Positions 23,701 to 36,729 of a stretch of 64,000 nucleotides of DNA are shown here, piece after piece. The notes below the pieces were generated by a model, which worked only from the letters and a program-made list of their open reading frames with translations, searched no databases and was not told the origin of the DNA. Positions within the stretch are counted from its first letter, which is position 1, and each line of letters opens with the position of its first letter. Origin of the DNA: Haematococcus lacustris (taxonomy: Eukaryota; Chlorophyta; Chlorophyceae; Chlamydomonadales; Haematococcaceae); assembly GCA_030144725.1 (NCBI GenBank), contig JASKMD010000003.1:19820937-19884936 (forward strand). The letters run 5' to 3'. Both the position numbers and the translations under genes were made by a program.

Positions 23701-26700
23701 AGGGTAGGGGTGGAGGGGGGTGGGGCGGGGCCGGCAGGGGCTGGGGGCTGGGCTGGGACCCTGTGAGAGGTACTAGGGAGTTTGGGGTGCAGCTTTAGTT
23801 GTAGGGGGCTGGGGGTGCTATAGGAGGTGGCTCTGCTCAGAAGAAGGAAAGTTGAGGGTGAGGGGCAGGAGGTTCCCTGCCTCCCCTTCCGTGCCTGAAT
23901 ATCAAGCTGGGCCTGACCCTGACACCTGCCACAGCACCTGCCTGAGCTGGTCCCCCTCCCCCTTGGACTGCCCTACACAGGCCTTGACTGACCAGCTCAT
24001 CCGCAGCCGTGAGGGCAGTGAGGCGCTCCAGGTCCAGCTGCTGCAGCAGACCCAGCTGGCTGCAGACCTGCAGGCCCAGCTGCAGCAGGCCCAGCAGCAG
24101 GCCGCTGCACTCCACGCCCAGCAGCAGGCCGCCAGCCAGCAGGCGGCTGAGCAGCAGGCCCTTGCCCTGGCTGAGCCGCAGGGCGGGCGACAGACGGCAG
24201 CTGAGCAGCAGCAGCAGCAGCAGGTGTTGCGGGCGGAGGAGCAGGCAGCTGCGGCCGAGGCGGCCAGGGCTGCGGCGCTGGCGGCAGTGCTGGCAGCAGA
24301 GCAGCGGGCCGAGGGTCTCAGGCAGCAGGTGGAGGGGCTGCAGCAGCAGGTGGCGGCAGGGGGGAGGGAGCTGCACGAGGTCAGGGCCAAGGCAAGGGAG
24401 GAGGTGGCGGCGGCACAGCAGCAGGCGGCAGGCAGGCAGCAGGAGCTGGAGCAGCAGGTGAGGGCTGACCTACATGGCTGCTATGCTGCTCCTGTCTCTT
24501 TGTCCCATTGCTTGGCAGGGCTTGTTGTGGTAGTCATGGCGGCAGGTAGGGATGGCACTGGTGGTGGTGGTGGTGGTGGTGGTGGTATGGGTAGCTGCAT
24601 TGGTTGCAACCAAGCCATGAGTGCAACCTCCATTACCATGTCGACTAGCTTGCAGCCCCAGCCTGCAGCTAGATATGACAGACATGTTGGCTGGGTGGCA
24701 AGCAGGGCAAGGCAAGGCAGGGCATGGGTCAGCCCTGTTGCCTTGGCTTCCCAGCGCATTGAGCTCAAGGTTGACCGCAGCGCACCCTGACCCTGACCCT
24801 GACCCCAGCCAGCCAGCCAGCCAGCCATAAGCTGCAGGCAGACTGCCCGCCCCCCTCCCACACAGCGTTCACCCAGACCCTTCTGCATCATGCAGCTGTT
24901 TGCATGCGTCATGCAGCTGCTGCCCATACTCCTGGGTGCGCCCTGACCGCCCTCCAATCGACCAAGAGCAGCAGGCACCCTGACCCTGACCCTAACCCTG
25001 ACCCTGACCCTGACCCTGACCCTGACCAAGCCAGCCAGCCAGCTAGAAGCTGCAGGCAGGCTGCCTGCCCCCTTCCCACACCTCTGCCTGCATGTGCTCA
25101 GCTGGGTGGCTGGTGGTTCTGCTGGCCCCGCCTCCACCCTGCCGGCCCCGCCTCCCTATTGCTGGCCCCGCCCTGTGGGTGAGGAAGAGTGAGGAGAAGT
25201 GAGATGAAGTGGGTGAGGGTCGAGGAGTGTGGCAGTCAAATGAGTGTTGTGCCTGTCCTGCAGGTCCGGGCGCTGAGCAGCCAGGTGGAGCGGCTGAGCG
25301 CGGAGCTGAGCAGTGAGGCCAGCCGCCTGGACAGCGCCCTGCAGCAGCGCGACGCATTCTGGAAGACGCAGCTGGCGGCAAAGGTGGGGCCAGCAGGGCA
25401 GGCTGGCGGGCAGGAGGTGGGGCCGGCAGGGGGGGGAGACGGAGGGGGGGTATGGCAGGGTGCAGCGGCCCTCAGGGCAGGCAGGGCCCAGGAGGGGGGA
25501 GGGGGAGGGGGAGGGGGTGGGGGAGGGTCTGTGAGCCTAGCTACCCTGAAGACCGCCAGCCAGACTATTTGGGTGTGGTGTGACTGCAGCCAGGCTGAGC
25601 ATAGCAGGCAGGGGGCAGTGCGGCGTAGGGGCGCAGCACGACAACAGCATAGCTGGCAGGGGGGGCGTGACCTGGAGCTTGGCCTGCGGGGGTCCTGGGG
25701 CTGGGTGGCTGCGTTTGCTCAGCTGACACAAGCAACCTGATACCTAGGCTGTGGTGGTGTAGGGGGGCTGGGGTCAGGCAGCAGGGCCGGCCCCCTACGG
25801 CTGCTGGGCGGCATCAAAAGAACAGGGACTGGTGCAGCACCTAGTCAGTTGTTCCCGGGCAGCTGGGCAGGGGCCAGGGCTGAACAGTGAGGTGCTGAGC
25901 AGTGAGGCAGTGAGCAGTGAGGTTTGGCCAGTGCTGTGTGTGTGCAGTGCAGGGCACGCCCGGTGCCGCTGTGACTGCCAGGCAGAGTCAGTACTGGGGC
26001 AGGAGGGTGGTGGGGAGGGGGACAAGGTGGCTGGAGGGGTAGCAAGAGTCAGGTCCAGGCAGGGGTAGGGGCAGGGGCAGGGGTAGGCAGGCTGCTGGAC
26101 GCTGCTGTGCTCCTCCCCCTGGCCGCCCCCAGCTTGTTGCCACCGCCCTCCTCCCCTGTCGCCGTGTGTGTGTCCTGGCAGGCAGTGGCGGTGGGGGAGG
26201 CGGAGCGCCGGGCCACGCTGGCCTCAGAGCAGGCGGCCAGGGCTGAAGCCGCCGCCGCTGCCGCTGCTGCAGCACGGGAAGCAGCCCAGCGCGACGCAGA
26301 GGCTGGGGCAGGGCAGGTGAGAGGGGCAGGGGCAGCACAGGGCAGGGGCGGCTAAGGCTGAGAGGCGTGCCTGGACGAGCCTGGGTGTGGGTGTGGGTGT
26401 GGGTGTGGGCTGGGTCTGGGCTGGGTCTGGGCTGGCAGGCATGATCTGAGCTGCTATGTACTGGTACGCTGTGGCAGCCCCTGCCCCCGCCCCTGCCCCT
26501 GGGTCCACACACTGCTGCTGCTGCTGCTCACCCCCCCCACCCCCCACCCCCCCCTCCGTGTTCTTGCTCCACAGCATTGCTGCTGCTGACCTGCCCCCCC
26601 TACACACCCTGCTGCTGCTGCTGCTGCTGCCATGCTGTCAGGCCGCAGCGCTGTCCCGGGTGCGCGGTGAGCTTGACTCCACCCTGGCTGCCCTGGAGGC

Positions 26701-29700
26701 TGCTCAGCAGCGGTGCGCAGGCGGTGCGCAGCGTGAGGCGGAGCTGGAGGCAGAGGCGGCGCAGTGCAGGCTGGACGCAGCCCGGGCGGCAGCAGAGGTG
26801 CAGGGGCGCTGCCTAGCTCTGCATGCCTGGGGTGGGGGGGAGACGGGGGGAGGGGAGGGAGGGGCAGGCAGGGAGAGTCAGGGCAGACGGAGGTGGGGAG
26901 AGGTGGGGAGGGGGTAAGGGAAAGGGGAGGGGAAGGGGGAGGTGAGAGTTGGGGCAGGAGGAGTGGGGAGGGGAGAGGGAGAGGGGGAGGGTGCAGGAGG
27001 AAGTTGAGGTTGGGGGTGCAGGCCAGGCAGCATGCTACCCGGCATCAGCTGCCTGGCCCTGCAGTGCTGGCTGCATGTGTTCAATACCCCAGGGCCTTGC
27101 ATGCTGTCAAGCGTAGCAGCAGCCTGCCCCCACCCCCCTTGCCTGCCCCCCCCCCCTCACTGGGTGCACTCAGGTGCGTCGCCTAGAGCAGCAGCTGGCC
27201 CAGGCCCAGCACCAACTGGCTGCTGCCGCCTCTACCTCTGCCGCTCACGCTGGCGCCAGCACGGAGCTGCAGCAGCTGCGCGCCCAGCTCCAGCACCTGA
27301 CAGCAGAGCGTGACACACTGGCTGCGGCTGTGGCTGCAGCTGCCCTGCCAGTGCCAGGGCTGCGGCCGAGGTAGCTGCACACCAGCAGCAAGACCAGCAG
27401 CAGGTCCAGCAGCGAGAGCAGCAGCAGGAGCAGCAGCAGCAGCAGCAGCAGCAGCTGGAGGAAGGAGCAGGTCGGGATGCAGAGCTTGTGGCGGCCTTGC
27501 AGCAGCAGCTGGCAGCAGCCCGGGCCAGGGTGGAGGGGGTGGAGCGTGAGCTGGAGGAGCAGCAGCAGGCAGCAGTGGCGGCGGAGGGGGAGAGGGAGCG
27601 GCTGCGGCAGCAGCTGGCACGCCTGAAGCAGCAGATGCTGAGGGAGCAGGTGAGGGGGGGATGCTGGGCAGCAGGTGGGGGGGCTGCTTGCTTGCGAGCT
27701 GGCGTCAGAGGGACAAGGAGCAGCAGGGGTGAGGGGGGTCAAGGGGGGTCCAGGGGGAGGAGGTGGACTGGCGCACCTGGCCTTTCCTCCTGACTGCTCC
27801 TTCCCTGCCCATCATCTTGACAGGTGACGAAGGGGGATGACAGGGGACAGGGGGTCAGGATTCCCCTGCCCTCGGCTCAGCCTGCCTGCCTGTGGCCTGC
27901 CTGCCTGCCTGCCTGCCCTGATGTTGGCAGGAGGACGAGGACGACGTGCTGGCGGCTAGGCTGTCTGCTGAGCTGGCCACCGTCCGTGAGGCCGCTGCCG
28001 CTGACAAGGCCGCCGCCCTGCAGCAGCTGCAGCAGCGGCTGGACGCCGCCCAGGCCACGGCAGCACGGCTGCAGCAGGAGGCAGAAGGTGGGTCGGCTGC
28101 TGCTGGACCGACCCCTGTGGGGTGGGGGGGACTGGCCAGGGTGCGCCCTGCTGGTGTGGTGACCCTGTGGCGGTTGTGGTGGTTGTGGTGGTTGTGGTGA
28201 CTCCGGTGTGTGTGTGGGTGGGTGGCGGTGGTGTTTTGAGTGTGTGGTTGTGGTGGTTGTGGTGTGTCAGGCTGGGAGGCGGCTCTGGCGCTGAAGGAGA
28301 AGGAGGCCGCCAACCTGCAGCTGGCGCTGGGGGAGATGAGCTGGGAGAGCGAGGTGGGCTCCAGGGGGGGGGCCTACAGGGCTGATGCAGGGGGGGGCCC
28401 GGGGGGGAGGGGGCCCTGGTAGGGGGGGCCCAGCTGGGGCAGTGACGGGTTGGTGAGGCAAGACGGGGCTGCTGGCAGCAGGGATAAGCTGGGTCTGGGC
28501 TAGGATAACCTCCCCCTCCCCTCCCCCTGGCTTGATTGCTGCTGGGGGTGGCTGCCGGTGCTGCCATCTGGCCGTTCAGTGTGTGGGTCTGGTGTTGGTG
28601 GGTGCGGTGCAGCAAAGGGCAGGCTGGGTAAGGCAGGCTTGGTGAGGCAGGCAAACTGGGGTGGGCTACCCCCCTCTCCCGCTGCTGGGTGGTAAGGTTT
28701 GCCTTGGCTCGGTGGCTGCTGGGGAAGGGCCGTTCAGTGTGTGGTGGTGTGTGTGTGGCGTGTTCAGTGGGTGTGGTGGTGTGTGTGTGTGTTGTGTTCA
28801 GGCCGCTGAGCGGCTGCGCCTGGAGGTGCGCACCCTCACCCACCGCCTGACCTCCCTGGCCTGTGAGCTGGAGGCGGCCAAGGGGGCGGCCCAGGTGCAG
28901 GCGCAGGCTCGGGCGGCAGCAGAAGAGGCGGCGGCACAGGTGGGGCCGGGTGGGCAGCGGCGGCAGGGGGGTATGGGGGGTGGGGTGGGGGTCAGGTCCC
29001 TGGGAGCCTGGATCACACAATGGGGTGACCTGGGAGCCGCTTTGCAGGGTGTTTGTTGTTTGAGCCTGCTGCTGCTCTGATGCTGGTGTGAGTGGCACCC
29101 CTCGTGCTGCTGCTGTGTTGTGTCAGCTAGCGTTGCAGTGGCACGCCTGCTGGCAGTGCTGACCCCGCACTGCACTCACAAGACAAGCTAGAGCAGCTCT
29201 GCAAGGGTTTAGCCTGCTGCCATGTGGCCACATCAGCCACAAGCAAGCCAGTTACGGTTTTATTTAGTTTTTAGTTTTAGTTTTAGTTTTAGTTTTAGTT
29301 TCAGTTTTAGTTTTTGAGCCTGCTGCCACCATTTCCCTGCAAACCACCTTCATCTGCTAGACAGGACCTTGCCAGCTTCACTAGCTTTGCTAGCACAACG
29401 TCTCCCAACTGATGTTATGCTGCTGCTGCTGCCATGCTGCTGCTGTGCGTGACGCTGCTCCTGCTGCTGTGTGCCCCTGCTGCTGCCCTGGCCCTGCCCA
29501 GGCAACGGCCAGCGCAGCCGCTCAGCGTGACGCCTGCAGCAAGGTGCAGGAGGAGTGCAGCATGCTGCGCCGGGCCCTGGACCAGGCCATGGCTCAGGTG
29601 AGGGGGGCTGTGCTGGGGGAAGAGAGGGGGGAGAGAGAGGCCGCAGGAGGGTGGGGGGGTGCAGGGCTCAAGTCAGGGGAAGAGGGGGTGGCTGCATCAG

Positions 29701-30429
29701 CAGGGCAATACCCTGCCTGCCTTTCCCCCACCCCCCCACCCCTGCCTGCCTGCCTGCCTGCCGCCCCCCCGCCACACCCAGGTCTGCTGCCCTCCACCCA
29801 CCCCTGCCTGCCTGCTGCCATGTCTGGCGGTCTGCAGATGGCCGCCCTGAGCAGCGAGAGCAGCGGGTCAGTGGACAAGCGAATCGTGGCCAAGCTGCTG
29901 CTCACCTATTTTGAGCGCAACAATGCCCGGGAGGTGCTGCTGCTCATGATGCGCATGCTGGTGAGCTGCACATGCCTGCCTGCTTGCTGCAGGGCAGGGC
30001 GGGGTAGGGTGGCTAGGAAGCAACTGATGGCGGACCACCTCAAACCTAGAAACAGGATGCCCACCCCGCCCCGCCCGCCGTCCCCGCCCCTGCTCCCTGC
30101 CTCTTCCCCTGCCCTCGTAACTCAACCTGACCTGACCTGACCTAACCTGCAGAACATGGACGAGGAGGAGCAGCGGCGTGTGTTGTTGCATGGTCCGCGG
30201 GGGAGCGGAGGTCCAGCCGGCAGCAGCCGCCTAGGCCTGCTGGGGCGTGTGGCAGGCGCCCCCCTGGCCCTGGTGGCAGGGGCAGGCCGCGTGCTGGGCA
30301 GTGGGGCCAGCAGCAGCAGCGGACACCTCCCTGGGCAGGGCCCTCAGCAGAGGGTGGGGGGGCAGGGAGGGGGGGAGGGGGGAGGGTCCCTTGCTGACCA
30401 GTGGGTGCAATTCCTGCTGAGTCAGGCAG

Positions 30430-30466
<37 letters not shown>

Positions 30467-30689
30467 GCGGAGCAGCAGGAAGGGGAGCAGCTGCAAGCAG
30501 CAGGTGGAAGCAGCAGGGGGGGTGGGCTGCTGCAGGCACCAGCAACCGTGGGCTCCCAGCCCCCCCTTGAACACACACACACACCGGCAGCAGGCAGCAG
30601 CAGCAGCAGCGGGTGCTGGCGCTGGGGCTGGTCCCAGCTTCATGCAGAATCGCCCCCCCAGAGCTTCCCTGCAGCCGCCGCAGGGCTAG
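18921..30689 (+). CDS. Coiled-coil golgin with C-terminal GRAB domain (GMAP-210/Rud3/GDAP1-like)
   Basis: Probable Golgi tethering protein. Clear phase-consistent exons: 19466?-19852, 20305-20427, 20546-20719, 21064-22269, 22671 to about 23130, 23471-23631, 23981-24457, 25264-25383, 26182-26316, 26642-26797, 27174-27649, 27931-28087, 28271-28353, 28802-28939, 29502-29597, 29838-29960, 30153-30689. A likely first exon is 18921-18986 (MWNLAQRAKNLASTLLE and on), resembling the start of plant GDAP1 golgins. The body is Gln/Glu/Ala heptad coiled coil. Near the end, SVDKRIVAKLLLTYFERNNA and EVLLLMMRML match the GRAB domain, which binds ARF1-type GTPases in GMAP-210 and Rud3. The tail contains ADQWVQFLLS. 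The protein is roughly 1,700 residues. Exons between 18,987 and 19,465 are unresolved. Two spots (22,770-22,870 and 27,340-27,370) show frame breaks I cannot splice away. Confidence 0.75.
23350..23455. repeat. (GTGA)n microsatellite in golgin intron
   Basis: Imperfect GTGA/GTGT repeat in the intron just before the exon at 23,471. Confidence 0.85.
24978..25027. repeat. (CCCTGA)n repeat with one CCCTAA, golgin intron
   Basis: About eight tandem CCCTGA hexamers with a single CCCTAA variant. A shorter run lies at about 24,785-24,805. It resembles a degenerate telomere-type repeat but is internal. Confidence 0.85.
29253..29318. repeat. (TTTTAG)n repeat in golgin intron
   Basis: Runs of TTTTAG with a few TTTCAG/TTTTTAG variants, in the long intron before the exon at 29,502. 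It is strikingly AT-rich for this locus. Confidence 0.85.
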
Positions 30690-31476
30690 CATGCGACCAG
30701 CAGCTCACCAACAAGCTGCCGCGACAGCAGGGGCTCATCACCAGCACCAGAACGTTGACAACTCAGCCCTGATCACAGAGCCTTGCATGGCTTGAATGCA
30801 TGGTCCAATTATACAGACTTGATTGCCAGTCGGGGGGTAGTGAGTATGGGCGAGTAGTGAGTTGGCAGGGGCGCTTAGCAAGGGCAGGGGGAGGCCTTCA
30901 ACATGGTGTCTGCTCAGGCGCTGACATGCCTGGCCGTGGTGGTGATAGATGTGAGTGCGGCGAGGAGGTTGCCCCTTTGCTGATCTCCACGCCGCTCACA
31001 ACAGGCCCACGGGGTTGCCTGCAATCGCTGCGGCCATAGCGCTAGGGACATGTACGATCTATTAACTCTTGGGCATTGCATGATGATGCATTAACAACCT
31101 TGTAAGCATCGCATGTTGGCCTTGCCCATGAACAGCTTATGCTCGAACATGGCGATGACGAGATGCATGCACAACACCTGCTGCCCAACACATAGTTTAC
31201 CTTCTGCCCAACACGCAGTGGACCCGTCTCAACTCTCACGGGTATGAGCGTAAGCGGGGGGTCATGCATCACAGCTGTGTAATCAAGTGGACTGGGATTA
31301 CTCAATGTTGAGTTGCAATCAAGCATGAATCCATACAGCATGCATTGGTTTAGCACTAGGCTTGCAATTCATGCATCGACGCGAAAAGCTGGGTATGACT
31401 CGCTCAGCCTCAGTTCGCAATGATGGACTAGGACCATTGGCCTGTGCTGGTGCTAGGTCCGCAACGCTCCTAGCTC
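30690..31476. other. Intergenic region between golgin and MTR4
   Basis: About 790 bp separate the golgin stop codon from the MTR4 start, so the two plus-strand genes are head-to-tail. It should hold the golgin 3' UTR and the MTR4 promoter. I see no supported gene or clear core promoter motif. Small minus-strand ORFs here have no recognisable domain. Confidence 0.45.
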
Positions 31477-33402
31477 ATGGAGCTGTCGCCGGAGGGACTT
31501 GCTGTCGCGGCTGCGACGCGTGAAGCTGCGCAAAAGCGCAAGCCGGAGAAGAGCCCCGCTCCCGCGGATGCTGGGCCAGCAGCCAAGAAAGCCTCGAGCC
31601 TCCCTCGCATTAGGCCGCCATGCACGCATGAGGTTGCTCTGCCCAACGGCTTCGACATCAATTCTATCCAGCTGGACCCAGCCATTCATGGTGCGCAGCA
31701 CTGCAACAGATACGAAAAGCAGGGCATGAAAAAAATGCGGTGCAGTCATGGTAGGCAAGGAGAGTCAGTGGGGAGGAGAGCAGCATGCAGACACACCCAG
31801 TGAGGTGTCATGACCCAGCATGCTCACAGTAAATGTCAGGACCAGTATGGTCACATTTTAATGCATGGACTCCACAGCAAGTGGGCTGTACGGGACATGA
31901 GCTTCGCAGCGCAGTCATGTTGGGCGAGGCTGACTCAGGGCAGCAGTGGAGCGCAACCTGTGCCCACCCAGTGCGCACTGCACCGGCACGGCCCCATGTC
32001 CCCACCCGCCTGCCTCGCCCCAGCCTGGTGCCCCGTGCCTCCTGCCCTGCTCAGGCACCTTGGAGGCCCCGCTGCTGGCCACTGACACGCGTGCCAAGCA
32101 GTACCCGTTCGTGCTCGACCCGTTCCAAGAAACTGCCGTCGCCTGCCTGGTGTGTGAAATGGAGTCTGGCTAAGGCAGCGGTCTGGCTCAGGCAGCAGGC
32201 AGCAGGCAGCAGGCCCAGGCAGCTTAGCAGCACATGCAGGACGGCCCCTCCTGCCCTCCCCTCCTGGCCCTCCTGGTCCACCTGGTGCAGCCAGCCGGTC
32301 CCCTACCCCTCCCTCACTATACAGCTAGAACAGCCTTCATCAGCGTGGCAGGTCTGACGTGTGTCCAGCCAAATCAGCCATTGCCAGCTGGTAGGCATGA
32401 AGTGAGGCTGGCAGGAAACTGGGGCGACAAGGCAGGCAGGCAGGCAGGAGGCAGGCAGTAGGCAGGCAGGCAGTATGCAGGCAGGCAGTAGGCAGGCAGC
32501 AGTAGGCCAAGCCCTGGCTTGGCCCAGTCAAACTGCTCACCCACTTTCATTCATCCCCTTGATTCCCTGCAAACCTGGGCCACACAACTTTTTGCGTTCC
32601 ACACTTCTGGGTCATGCTCGCTGGTCGAACATGCGAGTCATGCATACAAAGCTCATACCTAAGTTGCTGTATGATACGCTGTGCATGGCTATGGCCGGCT
32701 GGCAGGAGCGGCGCGAGTCAGTGCTGGTGGCCGCCCACACCTCAGCCGGCAAGACAGTGGTGGCAGAGTGGGTCGGCCTAGCGGGTGGGGGCGACAGCAG
32801 CCAGGGGGGAGGGCCAGGCAGGGCTGGTCCAGGGCAGGGGGCAGATGGGGCAAGAGGCGGGGAGGGCAGGGGCAAATGTGTGGGCGGGATAGCAGGGGAG
32901 GGGCCAGGCAGGGAGGGCAGGGGAGGAAGTGGGGCTGGAAGGGGGTCAGGTCAGGGTCTGAGGCAGAGATCATGCCAGGGGATGGGGCAGGGGCATGGGG
33001 AGAGGGGTGTCAGTCTTTTGCCTACAGGGCTGTCTCGCCTCTGCACCGTGCTGCCCTCCCTCTGCCCCCTGCCCTGCCCGCCCGCCACCCCCCCGCCTTG
33101 CCCGCCCTTCTCGCCTGCCCGTCCCCCGCCCTTCCGCCGCTCGCCCACCTGCCCGCCTGCCTGCCTATGCACTGGTGTCGCACTGCTGGTCATCATTGTG
33201 GCCTGGCCCTGCTGCCCCACCAGGTACGCCATTGCCATGGCCTTCCGCGACAAGCAGCGCGTCATCTACACCTCACCGCTGAAGGCCCTGAGCAATCAGA
33301 AGTTCAGGTGGGGCCGGGGCAGGGCAGTGGCCAGGCAAGGCCTGGGGCTAGCGAAGCAGTGCAGCACCTACTCCACCTGCAGCATCAACAACTTCCATCT
33401 GG

Positions 33403-33434
<32 letters not shown>

Positions 33435-36400
33435 TGTTGCCGCCACCACTGCTGCCACAGGGAGCTGAGTGAGGAGTTTGGTGATGTGGGGCTGATGACT
33501 GGGGATGTCAGCCTGAACCCTAACGCCTCATGCATTGTCATGACTACTGAGATCCTCCGTAGCATGATCTACAGGCGAGCTGCCCCTGCCCTCCCCTGCC
33601 CTCCCCTCCACCCTGCCCCTGCCCCTGCCCCTGCCCCTGCCCCTGCCCCTGCCCCTGCCCCTGCCCCTGCCCTCCCCTGCCCTCCCCTGCCCTCCCCTGC
33701 CTCCCCTCCACCCTGCCCCTGCCCCTGCCCCTGCCCTCCACCCTGCCTACCACCCTGCCCCTGCCCCTGCCCCTCCACCCTGCCCCTGCCCTCCCCTCCA
33801 CCCTCCCACACACCACTACAGCTCTGGCACTGCTCCTGGCTCCCCCGCCACTGCTGCTGTTGATGTCTGTTGACAATTTCAGTCTGTTTACTACTTCAAA
33901 TGTGGTTGCCCTGGTGGCCCTGTTGGCTCCCTCTGGCCCTGCTGCCCCTGCTGCTGGCACTGCCATTCACGCCTGTTCATGCCTGGTCATCCGCTGCCCC
34001 TGCTCTTGTTGTTGTCACCCAGGGGTTCAGAGCTGCTGCGTGAGGTGGCCTGGGTGGTGTTTGACGAGGTGCACTACATGCAGGTCAGTCATGGGGAGAG
34101 TGATGAGTCATGAGAGGGAGAAGCATGCGGAGGGAGGCACCGGCCTACAAGCAGGGCCACAAACCCTGTGCTGCGCAACTCACCCAAACCGCAACCTTAC
34201 CCAGCCTCGCCTCACCGCCCCTTGATGCCTACCCAGCCCTGCCTTACTCACCCCTTGCTGCCCTCACTCAGCCCTGCCTCACCACCCCCTGCTGCGTACC
34301 CACCCCTCGCTGCACCTGAACCCTCTGACAGGACCGCGAGCGTGGCGTGGTGTGGGAGGAGACCATCATCTTCCTGCCGGATGACGCCAAGATGGTGTTC
34401 CTGTCCGCCACCTTGTCTAATGCCAGCCAGTTTGCAGCCTGGGTGGCTCACCTGCACAAGCAGCCCTGTCATGTGGTGTACACGGACTACCGGCCCACCC
34501 CCCTGCACCACTACGCTTACGCCCTGGGCTCAAAGGGCATGCACCTCATCCTGGATGACAGGGGCAGCTTCAAGTGGGTGTGTGACCACAGGCCAGCCAG
34601 CACCCCTGCCCCCTTCCTGATGCTCCCACACGCCAGCTGACCCATCACGCACGTCAGCTTCACATGGGTAGGGCAGACGAGGCCACCAGCCCCCCTGACC
34701 CCCACCCTGCTGCCCCACGCGTCAGCAGCACCCCGCCACCCAACTGCTCATCCACCTGCCACCAGCCCCGCCACCTGCCCGACCGTACAGCTGCCGGTCT
34801 ACTTGCGCCCCAGCCGCACTGCCAGGCCCCTCACCACCAGCCTGGCCAGCCCAGCCGCTCCTGGCCCTGACAGCTCATGCTCCTGACCGCCTGCCTCACC
34901 TCCCTTTGCGGCTGTGCGGTCCAGCACCATTGGCTCCCCAATGACCAATGCTTTCAAACCGCCTGCCAACCACCTGCCAACCGTCTGCCAACCACCTGCC
35001 AACCGTCTGCCAACCACCTGCCAACCGCCTGCCAACCACCTGCCAACCGCCTGCCTGAGCCACGGCCACCTACGCCTCACCTCCATTGCGGCTGTGCGGT
35101 CCAGAGTTTGCAGTCTGTCTGTCAGGGCCAGGCTGTCTCTGTTGCTGTTGCGCCTCACCATGAACTCACGCCTTAACAGCGCTGACAATGGCCTGGTGAG
35201 CAGCCAGGGCCAGACAGCCTATGTCGATGGTCAGGCTGGCTCCCCTGCTGCCTCCACACACAGGCAGTGGCCAACTGTGTGTGTCAGTGCACAGCAATTA
35301 TAGTATGATGCAATGCAAGCACGTAGAACACAGCACATGTGACACAATACATCAGTGACACCCTGCCGCCCTGACCCTGCCTTCCCTGACCCTGCCTTCC
35401 CTGACCCTGCCTTCCCTGACCCTGCCTTCCCTGACCCTGACCTGTAGGACCGACAACTGGCAGAAGGTGCGATCCGTGTTTGAGGTGGAGAAGGCGCTGG
35501 GGGAGGGGCAGGAGGGCGGGGAGGCGCAGGACGCTGGCCGCGGTGCACCAGGTGAAGCCCAGCCCCCCGCTGCCCCACCCCCTGCCCCACCCCCTGCCCC
35601 CGCCCTGCCCCCCCCCCTGCCCCCCCTGCCACCCCCTGCCCCCCCGCTGCCCCACCTCATCAGGCCCTGCATGTGGACATCACTAAGGCGTCACCAGGCT
35701 GTAGGACGGCAGGTGGCAGGAGGTTGGCAGGCCAAGTACATCTGCCCCTCCCGTCTTCCTCTTGCCATTGTAGCAGTTGTGGCAGCTCAGCAGAGGTTGA
35801 AGCTGAGCAGGGTGTGGAGAGTGCAGGGCTGCTCAGCGGCATCAGAGCTCCAGGGGAGGGGCAAGAGGGGTGTTGAGGCAGCTCGCGGCTGTGCCCTGGC
35901 AGTAGTAGGTGGGCCAGCCACACTCCAGGGGAGGGGCCAGAGGGGCCAGCCAGGCTGCAGCCAAGCTAGGCTCACTGCGAGCCAGGACAGGGCCAGGCTG
36001 GAGCTGACTGCTGTGCACCTCCCCCCTGGCTGTGTGCACAGGTCGTGGGCGGGGCGGCCGGGGTGGTCGGGGTAGGGGCGGTCGAGGCGGGGGGCGAGAC
36101 GGGGGCCGGGGGGGCCGGGGCGATGCAGGCAAGGGCATGGCCATGCACATTGAGGTGGGTGGTAGGGGGCGAGGGCAGCAAAGCAGCCCCCACCTGCCTC
36201 CCCGCCTGCTGCTTAGCGGCCTGAGGGTGCGGCTTAGCAGCCCAGAGGCCCAGCGGGTTGCATGACCCCAGCCTCGGCCAGGGCCGCTACACTTACGCTT
36301 TGCGCTGCTGTCTCCCGCTGCCCCTGTGGGTTGGTGGGTGCAGTCAGACCTTATGCCTGCAGCGCTGTGCCTGCGGTGGTGGGAGTTGATGTGGATGTGA

Positions 36401-36655
36401 CCCGACACACCGCACACAGCATACAGCCTATAGCAGTGAGCATGAGCCTAGCAGCAGCCTGGGCTGTAAGGGGGAAGGGTAGAGCAGGGTAGGGGTCAGC
36501 AGCCGTCAACCCCCACCGCCACCCAGGCCTGGACTGGCCCTTGGTCAGTTATGCTGTGGGGGTGTACTGGCCACATGCACTAGCTCGTGGGCTGTGGGGC
36601 TGGTAGGGATGGTGTGCTGGGGTGTGCTGGGCTGGGGCAAGTGCAAAGTCAGAGC

Positions 36656-36729
<74 letters not shown>

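Noticed and set aside
20540..27650. CAG-rich stretches as CRISPR-like or satellite arrays
   Set aside because: They encode Gln-rich coiled coil in the golgin exons; there are no direct repeats with unique spacers anywhere in the window.
35231..35672. Gly/Arg-rich minus-strand ORFs with [14 protein letters not shown] repeats
   Set aside because: Shadow of the 16-bp tandem repeat and G-rich stretch in an MTR4 intron.
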